NCBI GenBank assembly: GCA_003131665.1
Contig: PKWA01000017.1
Coordinates: 1,382 to 12,368, forward strand
DNA: 10,987 nucleotides
Source: Acidimicrobiaceae bacterium
Lineage (GTDB): Bacteria; Actinomycetota; Acidimicrobiia; Acidimicrobiales; RAAP-2
Direction: 5' to 3'
Both the position numbers and the translations under genes were made by a program. Under the pieces are notes generated by a model. The model was not told where the DNA came from. It made no database searches and was given only the letters and a program-made list of their open reading frames with translations. Below, piece by piece: positions 6,714-10,987 of this stretch (within the stretch, counting starts at the first letter, position 1; every line of letters starts with the position of its first letter).

Positions 6714-6798
6714 GGGTCAGTGCCCGAGTGGCCAATGGGATCTGGCTGTAAACCAGACGGCTTAGCCTACGGGGGTTCAAATCCCTCCTGGCCCACCA
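6714..6798 (+). tRNA. tRNA-Tyr (GTA)
   Basis: An 85-nt class II tRNA. The acceptor GGGTCAG pairs with CTGGCCC (one G-T pair). Anticodon stem TCTGG/CCAGA encloses the loop CTGTAAA with anticodon GTA at 6748-6750. A long variable arm follows, as expected for Tyr. The T arm is GGGGG-TTCAAAT-CCCTC. Discriminator A 6795 is followed by an encoded CCA (6796-6798). Confidence 0.96.
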
Positions 6799-6802
6799 AG
6801 GT

Positions 6803-6837
6803 CAATTCCTCGTTGAGGATTGGCCGTGCCGAACGGC
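6803..6837 (+). terminator. Two hairpins after tRNA-Tyr, possible terminator
   Basis: CAATTCCTC-GTT-GAGGATTG (6803-6822, one bulge) is directly followed by GCCGT-GCCGA-ACGGC (6823-6837). No T-run follows, so this would be a non-canonical terminator or a processing structure. Weak call. Confidence 0.25.
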
Positions 6838-6895
6838 GCGTCGGCAGATGAGCGAAGTACGGTGTCACTTGTCGAAGAGGAGTGGCGTGGGTCGA

Positions 6896-8524
6896 ATGAA
6901 TTCGGGGGCCAGCGCGGTGCGACGCACGTACGAACGGGTGGCCACCCAATTCGAGTCCGGCGTCCAACTGCTCGAACATCGCTACACGCCACTCGGTCGT
7001 TTCTCGCCGGGCCCGTTTGAGGGCTGGAGCTTTCTTTGGCAGCCCGCCGTCTTGGGTTTTGTCGCCTTGACGTCGATTCTCGCGGGCGCATCGTTCACCA
7101 ACTCACCCTTCAAACTCAATCAGGCCAACACGTGGTTCTTCGGCGAGCCCTCGGCCAGCCAAGCGGGAGCTCCGAGCGTGACCAAGTTCATTCTCTCGGT
7201 GGTGCTGGTCTATGGCGGACTGTTGTTGTTGATGCGGGTGTGGCTGCGGTTGGCCGAGATCATGAAGCTCCACGCCGGCGTCGCGTTGAAGAAGTTGTGG
7301 TGGATGCTGGCGCTGTGGTCGGTGCCGATGATCGTCGCGCCGCCACTGTTCTCTCGCGACGTCTTTAGCTACGCCGCCCAGGGCGAGATGACGAGTTATC
7401 ACCTCAGCCCGTATCTCTACGGGCCCTACACCCTGGGGTCGAGTCCCTTTGTCCCGCCCGTTGACCCGCTCTGGATCAACAGCCCCGCGCCGTATGGGCC
7501 GCTCTTTCTCTTTCTCGACGGCTCGATCGACAAGTTGGCGCGTCACCACGAGCTCTACACCGTGGTGGGACTGCGTCTGCTCGAAGTACTCGCCGTCGCA
7601 CTGATTGGCTACGGCGTGGTCCTGCTCGCCAAGGGCCTCGGTCGCGACCCCGGCGAGGCGTTCGTTCTGAGCGCGATGAATCCTCTCGTGCTGTTGACCT
7701 TGATCGGCGGCGCGCACAACGACGCGATCATGGCCGGGTTCCTCGTCGTCGGGCTCGCGCTCGCCGTCCAGCGACATCCGGTCTGGGCGCTGTTCTTTTG
7801 TTCCGTGGCGACCGCCATTAAGGCGCCGGCGGCGATCGGTCTGGCCTTTGTGGCGTGGAACTGGCTCGGTCCTCACGTGTCGTTGCGAAGAAAGATTCGC
7901 CCCTTCCTGATCGGCGGCGTGGTGGCCGGTGCGACGCTCGGCGTGTCGACCTGGATCGCGGGCTTTGGCTTCGGGTGGGTGAAGAACTTACTCAGCAACG
8001 GCACCGTTCGATCGTGGGCTGCGCCGGCGACCGGCGTTGGTATGGCGCTTGGCAACATCTTTCACGCCGTGGGTCTGCACTCGATCACGATCTCCTCGGT
8101 GCTCTCAGTGACCCGTTTTTGTGGACTCCTCGCCGCGGCTGGCTTCTCGATTTGGCTCTTGTGGCACTCTTCCGAGCGCGGTTGGGTACGTTCGCTCGGG
8201 CTGTCGCTCATCCTCTTTGTTGAACTCGGGCCCGTGGTGCAGCCGTGGTACCTGGCCTGGGGGCTCGTGGTGCTGGCCGCGAGTTACCAGGGCCGTGAGC
8301 ACTTTTGGCTGCTCCTTCTCTCGATCACCGGTCCTTTTATCGGCCTGCCCGGTGGACGTCAACTCCTCAGTGGACTGGTGCACTCCAATCCACTGTTGAT
8401 CGCCCTGGCCGTGGCGATTCTTGGAGGGGTGTTGTTGTTGCCCATGGGACGCTGGACCCAGTGGTCGTGGGCGCAGAGAGAACTCGAACCGGCCGGCTAC
8501 CTCGGCGAGTCGACAACGAACTGA
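6896..8524 (+). CDS. mptB: MptB-like polyprenol-phosphomannose-dependent alpha-1,6-mannosyltransferase
   Basis: A multi-pass GT-C glycosyltransferase, 542 residues from this start, with about 12 hydrophobic segments from residue about 45 to the end. The first extracytoplasmic loop carries SRDVFSYAAQG (Asp155), the position of the acidic catalytic residue in GT-C enzymes, and NSPAPYGPL; GGAHNDAIM follows later. These are features of the MptB family, which in corynebacteria and mycobacteria extends the lipomannan backbone from polyprenol-phosphomannose. The acceptor here is unknown. Three in-frame starts are possible: ATG 6848 (no ribosome binding site), GTG 6887 and ATG 6896. GAGGAG at 6877-6882 supports the last two, and a TACGGT -10-like hexamer at 6858-6863 would put transcription downstream of 6848. 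It overlaps the convergent acetyltransferase gene by 28 bp. Confidence 0.82.
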   Translation: MNSGASAVRRTYERVATQFESGVQLLEHRYTPLGRFSPGPFEGWSFLWQPAVLGFVALTSILAGASFTNSPFKLNQANTWFFGEPSASQAGAPSVTKFILSVVLVYGGLLLLMRVWLRLAEIMKLHAGVALKKLWWMLALWSVPMIVAPPLFSRDVFSYAAQGEMTSYHLSPYLYGPYTLGSSPFVPPVDPLWINSPAPYGPLFLFLDGSIDKLARHHELYTVVGLRLLEVLAVALIGYGVVLLAKGLGRDPGEAFVLSAMNPLVLLTLIGGAHNDAIMAGFLVVGLALAVQRHPVWALFFCSVATAIKAPAAIGLAFVAWNWLGPHVSLRRKIRPFLIGGVVAGATLGVSTWIAGFGFGWVKNLLSNGTVRSWAAPATGVGMALGNIFHAVGLHSITISSVLSVTRFCGLLAAAGFSIWLLWHSSERGWVRSLGLSLILFVELGPVVQPWYLAWGLVVLAASYQGREHFWLLLLSITGPFIGLPGGRQLLSGLVHSNPLLIALAVAILGGVLLLPMGRWTQWSWAQRELEPAGYLGESTTN

Positions 8525-9027
8525 TACTCCACCACGTCGAGCCAGCGCCCGTGCTTGCGTCCGACTTCAATCTCGGTGCCCACCAGGGTGAAGCCACACT
8601 TTTCGTGCAGGCGGATGGAGCCGGCGTTCTCTCCCACGATGCGAGCGATGACCGAGTGAAAGCCCGACTCATTGGCCGTTCTGAGCAGTTCCTTTAGCAA
8701 AACCTCACCGACACCACGTTCTCTCGCCGCTCGAAACACGTACACCGAGTTCTCCACCGTCGTGGCGTACGCCGGACGCTCACGAAAGGGCGAGACCGAC
8801 GCGAAACCGAGTATTCGCTCGCCCCTCGCCCCACGTTCGCCCAGCTCGTCCTCCTCGTTCACCGCGACGATGCAGGGGTGGGTCGCTTGGTGCAAAAGGA
8901 TCCACTGGCGCTGTTCTTCGAGCGATTTGGGCACGAGGTCGAATGAGACGCTGGTCTCGACGACCTCGGGGTTCAAGATGTTCATGAGCGCCCCGGCGTC
9001 GTCAAGTTCGACCAGGCGCGTCCTCAT
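8497..9027 (-). CDS. GNAT N-acetyltransferase, phosphinothricin acetyltransferase-like
   Basis: A 176-residue GNAT-fold enzyme of the PAT/MnaT (YncA-like) group, which acetylates the amino group of small molecules such as phosphinothricin or methionine derivatives using acetyl-CoA. Landmarks: YATTVENSVYV (strand 4), the acetyl-CoA loop R102-E-R-G-V-G107, ENAGSIRLHEKCGF and the closing GRKHGRWLDVV, all typical. Residues 57-70 form a charged insertion (NEEDELGERGARGE) between strands. The ATG at 9027 gives the usual family N-terminus; the frame is open upstream to 9087 but that part overlaps the tRNA promoter region. TACCCT ends 8 nt before the ATG and no Shine-Dalgarno sequence is seen. The substrate cannot be assigned; herbicide resistance should not be assumed. 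Confidence 0.85.
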   Translation of the reverse strand: MRTRLVELDDAGALMNILNPEVVETSVSFDLVPKSLEEQRQWILLHQATHPCIVAVNEEDELGERGARGERILGFASVSPFRERPAYATTVENSVYVFRAARERGVGEVLLKELLRTANESGFHSVIARIVGENAGSIRLHEKCGFTLVGTEIEVGRKHGRWLDVVEYQFVVDSPR

Positions 9028-9035
9028 TAGCGTCA

Positions 9036-9041
9036 AGGGTA
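9036..9041 (-). promoter_or_regulatory. Putative -10 box of the acetyltransferase gene
   Basis: On the minus strand TACCCT is followed by 8 nt and ATG 9027. It is the weakest of the leaderless-type sites because its last bases deviate from TATAAT and no -35 is visible. Confidence 0.28.
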
Positions 9042-9052
9042 CCGCGACGGGG

Positions 9053-9083
9053 TTGGAAGAAAGGGGCCCGGAGGTAGTACAAT
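9053..9083 (+). promoter_or_regulatory. Putative promoter of the tRNA-Thr/tRNA-Met/rpmG unit
   Basis: TTGGAA (9053-9058) and TACAAT (9078-9083) are spaced by 19 nt, the same layout as at tRNA-Tyr. The leader of about 20 nt contains a small hairpin, CGCGA (9091-9095) with TCGCG (9104-9108) around a T-rich loop, just before the tRNA. Confidence 0.5.
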
Positions 9084-9110
9084 TCACCCTCGCGACTTTT
9101 TTATCGCGGA

Positions 9111-9183
<73 letters not shown>

Positions 9184-9188
9184 CGCCA

Positions 9189-9265
9189 GGCGGCGTAGCT
9201 CAGGTGGTCAGAGCACACGGCTCATAATCGTGTTGTCGCGGGTTCGAGTCCCGCCGCCGCTACCA
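9189..9265 (+). tRNA. tRNA-Met (CAT), elongator type
   Basis: A 77-nt tRNA including an encoded CCA. The acceptor GGCGGCG pairs with CGCCGCT, ending in a G-T pair. Anticodon stem CACGG/TCGTG encloses CTCATAA, anticodon CAT. The anticodon stem lacks the three G-C pairs of an initiator tRNA, so elongator Met is preferred; a lysidine-modified Ile tRNA is less likely. The T arm is GCGGG-TTCGAGT-CCCGC. Confidence 0.93.
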
Positions 9266-9310
9266 GGCCCGGCGGGCGCAGTGAACGCAGTGTTTATAAA
9301 GGAGAGAACG

Positions 9311-9475
9311 ATGGCAAAGAATGAGAAGCGCGTACAGGTCACCCTGGCCTGTGAGGAGTGCAAGCGCCGCAACTACATCACCAAGAAGAACAAGGTCAAC
9401 GATCGCGAGCGTATCGAGATGTCCAAGTACTGCCAGTGGGAGCGCAAGCACACCCTGCATAAGGAGACCCGCTAG
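9311..9475 (+). CDS. rpmG: 50S ribosomal protein L33
   Basis: A 54-residue L33, the normal size, a small protein of the large ribosomal subunit near the E site. The sequence runs through the usual NYITKKNK and KHTLHKETR motifs. Zinc-binding forms have two C-x2-C pairs. Here the first pair is intact (Cys14, Cys17), but the second keeps only Cys41; position 44 is Glu (YCQWERKH). Three ligands remain, so zinc binding may be weak or use another residue. The ATG at 9311 follows AAAGGAGAG at 9298-9306. It lies between tRNA-Met and tRNA-Trp, as in other actinobacteria, and is probably co-transcribed with the upstream tRNAs. Confidence 0.95.
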   Translation: MAKNEKRVQVTLACEECKRRNYITKKNKVNDRERIEMSKYCQWERKHTLHKETR

Positions 9476-9490
9476 AGGACGTGGCCCGAG

Positions 9491-9513
9491 GGGGTGGTAA
9501 CATTTACCTTCCC
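9491..9513 (+). terminator. Hairpin between rpmG and tRNA-Trp
   Basis: GGTAA-CAT-TTACC (9496-9508) is a perfect 5-bp stem, extended by GGGG/TCCC after one mismatch. It begins 16 nt after the rpmG stop. No T-run follows, so it may be a processing site or weak terminator. The TAACAT at 9498-9503 could instead be a -10 for tRNA-Trp. Confidence 0.25.
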
Positions 9514-9547
9514 TACGGCCACTCACCGGGTTTTGGTGGCGGCACGA

Positions 9548-9620
9548 AGGGCAGTGGCTCAATTGGTAGAGCACCGGTCTCCAAAACCGGCGGTTGGGGG
9601 TTCGAGTCCCTCCTGCCCTG
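9548..9620 (+). tRNA. tRNA-Trp (CCA)
   Basis: A 73-nt tRNA. The acceptor AGGGCAG pairs fully with CTGCCCT. Anticodon stem CCGGT/ACCGG encloses CTCCAAA, anticodon CCA. The T arm is GGGGG-TTCGAGT-CCCTC. The discriminator is G, as expected for Trp; the 3' CCA is not encoded. A short hairpin TCGAA/TTCGA (9622-9638) follows directly. The position just before secE is conserved in many bacteria. Confidence 0.96.
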
Positions 9621-9671
9621 CTCGAAGATGGTTTTCGATGGACGTAACGAAGTACAAACGAGAGACGTGAG

Positions 9672-9965
9672 ATGAACCGCGAACAGAAGCGCATGATGCA
9701 GCGACAGGGACAGGTGGGCGCCGACGGCGCCGCGGCGCGCCGCTCCACGCCCCAGGACGTCCAGCGTCGTCGCGGCCAGTGCGCCAGTGTGCCCCAGTTC
9801 TTCCGCGAGGTCCGCGAAGAGATGCGCCAGGTCGCCTGGCCGACGCGACCCGAACTCATCAACTACACCACCATCGTGCTCTTCGTGCTCATCTTCATGA
9901 CGTCGCTCATCTTCGGCCTGGGCTTCGGATTCTCGAAGTTCGTTACGTTCCTGTTCACCAAGTAA
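9672..9965 (+). CDS. secE: Preprotein translocase subunit SecE
   Basis: A 97-residue SecE of the short, single-helix type. SecE clamps the SecY channel in the SecYEG translocon. A basic, disordered N-terminal region covers residues 1-38. The amphipathic family helix follows (FFREVREEMRQVAWPTRPEL, about 43-62, with the conserved VAWPTR), then one membrane helix at about 66-90. The start is ATG 9672 just after GTGAG, which is a weak ribosome binding site. The gene lies between tRNA-Trp and nusG, its standard place, with 7 nt to nusG, so the two should be co-transcribed. Confidence 0.95.
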   Translation: MNREQKRMMQRQGQVGADGAAARRSTPQDVQRRRGQCASVPQFFREVREEMRQVAWPTRPELINYTTIVLFVLIFMTSLIFGLGFGFSKFVTFLFTK

Positions 9966-9972
9966 GGCATGT

Positions 9973-10641
9973 ATGAGCGACATTGAAACTTCCGACACCG
10001 ACCACGACATTGACGCCACCGACGAGATCCTCGACGTCACCATCCTCGAAGACGGCCTCGACGAAGAGCCGGTCATTGAGAGCGCATTCGACCGTCCCGG
10101 TCGCTGGTACATCGTGCACACCTTCGCCGGACACGAGCAGAAGGTCATCGGCGCGCTCAACAACATCATCAAGAGCCGCGAGCTCAGCGAGTCGATCTAC
10201 GAGATCTACCTGCCCGAAGAGGACGTCACCGAGTTCAAGTCCGGCAAGAAGGTCACGGTCTCCAAGCGCATGTTCCCGAGCTACCTCTTGATTCGCTGCG
10301 AGCCGGACCCCGAGATCTTCTACGTGATCGGTTCCACGCCGGGCGTGACGGGCTTCGTCGGTGCGGAAAAGACCAAGCCGACGGCGCTGACTCGCCGCGA
10401 GGTCGACAACATCATTCGTCCGCACGTCGAAGGCGTCGAGCAGCCCACTGCCAAGCGACGCATGCCGACCCACGAGTTCGACGTCAACGACACCGTGCAG
10501 ATCAAGACCGGGCCCTTCGCCACCTTCTCGGGCCACGTGGCCGAGATCAACGAAGACCAGTTGAAGGTCAAGGTGTTGGTCGACATCTTTGGACGTGAGA
10601 CCCCCGTGGAGCTCGACTTCACGCAGGTCACGAAACTCTAG
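9973..10641 (+). CDS. nusG: Transcription termination/antitermination protein NusG
   Basis: A 222-residue NusG, which binds the RNA polymerase clamp and controls elongation, Rho termination and coupling to the ribosome. Residues 1-40 form a very acidic extension of Asp, Glu, Ser and Thr that is common in actinobacteria and absent from the E. coli protein. The NGN domain spans about 43-150 (WYIVHTFAGHEQKV, FPSYLLIR, TPGVTGFVG), and the KOW domain about 167-222 (IKTGPFATFSG, FGRETPVELDF). Both are intact. The start is ATG 9973; a second ATG at 9969 in another frame opens only a five-codon ORF across it. AAGG at 9965-9967 is the nearest ribosome-binding-like sequence. It is followed after 21 nt by rplK. 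Confidence 0.96.
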   Translation: MSDIETSDTDHDIDATDEILDVTILEDGLDEEPVIESAFDRPGRWYIVHTFAGHEQKVIGALNNIIKSRELSESIYEIYLPEEDVTEFKSGKKVTVSKRMFPSYLLIRCEPDPEIFYVIGSTPGVTGFVGAEKTKPTALTRREVDNIIRPHVEGVEQPTAKRRMPTHEFDVNDTVQIKTGPFATFSGHVAEINEDQLKVKVLVDIFGRETPVELDFTQVTKL

Positions 10642-10662
10642 AGAGCACGAAGGAGAACGGCC

Positions 10663-10987
10663 ATGGCCAAGAACGTTGTCGCAATCGTCAAGATTCAACT
10701 CGAAGCGGGTGGCGCCACGCCCGCACCGCCCGTGGGCACCGCGCTTGGGCCCCACGGCGTGCAGACGATGGAGTTCTGCAAGCAGTACAACGCGGCCACC
10801 GAGTCGATGCGTGGCACGGTGATTCCGGTGGAGATATCGATTTACGATGACCGCACGTTCACGTTCATCTTGAAAACGACGCCGACGCCCGTGCTGTTGC
10901 GCCAGGCCGCCGGAGTCGCCAAGGGAGCACGACTGGCGGGACGCGAAGTCGTCGCCACCGTCACGATGGACCAGGTCGAAGAGATCG
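10663..10987 (+). CDS. rplK: 50S ribosomal protein L11, 5' part (runs off the window)
   Basis: The first 108 residues of L11; the gene continues beyond the right edge. L11 forms, with 23S rRNA, the GTPase-associated centre where elongation factors and thiopeptide antibiotics bind. The N-terminal domain is clear ([33 protein letters not shown]). GAAGGAG lies 7 nt before ATG 10663. Several usually invariant positions differ: the loop reads PPVGTALG, with Thr26 replacing Pro26; NIMEFC is QTMEFC; the hinge reads KTTPTPVLL rather than KTPPAAVLL; and the C-terminal domain has [10 protein letters not shown] where KGSG-type lysine-rich sequence is typical. The reading frame is intact and the locus is canonical, so it is likely a functional but divergent L11. 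Confidence 0.94.
   Translation, partial: MAKNVVAIVKIQLEAGGATPAPPVGTALGPHGVQTMEFCKQYNAATESMRGTVIPVEISIYDDRTFTFILKTTPTPVLLRQAAGVAKGARLAGREVVATVTMDQVEEI

Noticed and set aside
7103..7876. Minus-strand open frame (257 codons) opposite the mannosyltransferase
   Set aside because: Composition rich in Arg, Gln and His mirrors the codon pattern of the membrane protein; no start signal or motif.
9277..9292. Direct repeat CGCAGTG-AA-CGCAGTG before rpmG
   Set aside because: Seven bases twice in a high-GC leader is weak, and no partner copies are seen elsewhere in the window.
9295..9300. TATAAA before rpmG as a -10 promoter element
   Set aside because: It overlaps the AAAGGAG ribosome binding site and lies 11 nt before the ATG with no -35; transcription from it would lose the ribosome binding site.
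9969..9986. Five-codon ORF (ATG at 9969) overlapping the nusG start, as a regulatory upstream ORF
   Set aside because: It has a poorly placed ribosome binding site, overlaps the true start by chance through GCATGTATG, and nothing else suggests attenuation.

Overview
The window is a dense stretch of high-GC bacterial chromosome with short intergenic gaps, GTG starts and many convergent gene pairs. It reads as Actinomycetota: the citrate synthase N-terminus, the MptB-type mannosyltransferase, NusG with an acidic N-terminal extension, and the order tRNA-Thr, tRNA-Met, rpmG, tRNA-Trp, secE, nusG, rplK all fit that phylum. The rmuC, gltA, tesB, gtrA and yajQ set may point to the Acidimicrobiia, but this is only an inference from general gene content. 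I see no transposase, integrase, phage gene, CRISPR array or rRNA, and no gene-free stretch longer than 300 bases.

Layout. Positions 36-3712 (+): rmuC, an unrecognised membrane-anchored protein, and citrate synthase. Positions 3716-5046 (-): a DinB/YfiT-like protein and acyl-CoA thioesterase II (tesB) as a two-gene unit with a 2-nt gap. Positions 5109-6165 (+): two tandem GtrA-like four-helix membrane proteins, about 64% identical. Positions 6162-6650 (-): yajQ. Positions 6714-6798 (+): tRNA-Tyr. Positions 6896-8524 (+): an MptB-like polyprenol-phosphomannose-dependent mannosyltransferase. Positions 8497-9027 (-): a phosphinothricin-type GNAT acetyltransferase. Positions 9112 to the right edge (+): tRNA-Thr, tRNA-Met, rpmG, tRNA-Trp, secE, nusG and the start of rplK. 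This last block is the conserved translation, secretion and transcription cluster.

How the genes work together. The right third is a housekeeping cluster: L33 and L11 in the large ribosomal subunit, SecE in the Sec translocon, NusG in transcription elongation, plus tRNAs. The two GtrA proteins and the MptB homologue suggest a local theme of lipid-linked sugar transfer for the cell envelope, but they are split by yajQ on the other strand and a tRNA, so this link is weak. The remainder is general metabolism.

Most useful second looks. First, at least five protein genes have a TANNNT hexamer 6-8 nt before the start codon, which predicts leaderless mRNAs; tRNA-Tyr shows the same spacing. Second, the rplK product has Thr in place of the conserved Pro26 of the thiopeptide-binding loop, and a divergent hinge. 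Third, L33 keeps three of four zinc cysteines. Fourth, the DinB-like protein has Tyr at two of its three expected metal-binding His positions. Fifth, a 14-bp near-palindrome sits in the divergent tesB/gtrA intergenic region. I did not find a clearly new multi-gene system; apart from these points the region looks like an ordinary core chromosome segment.
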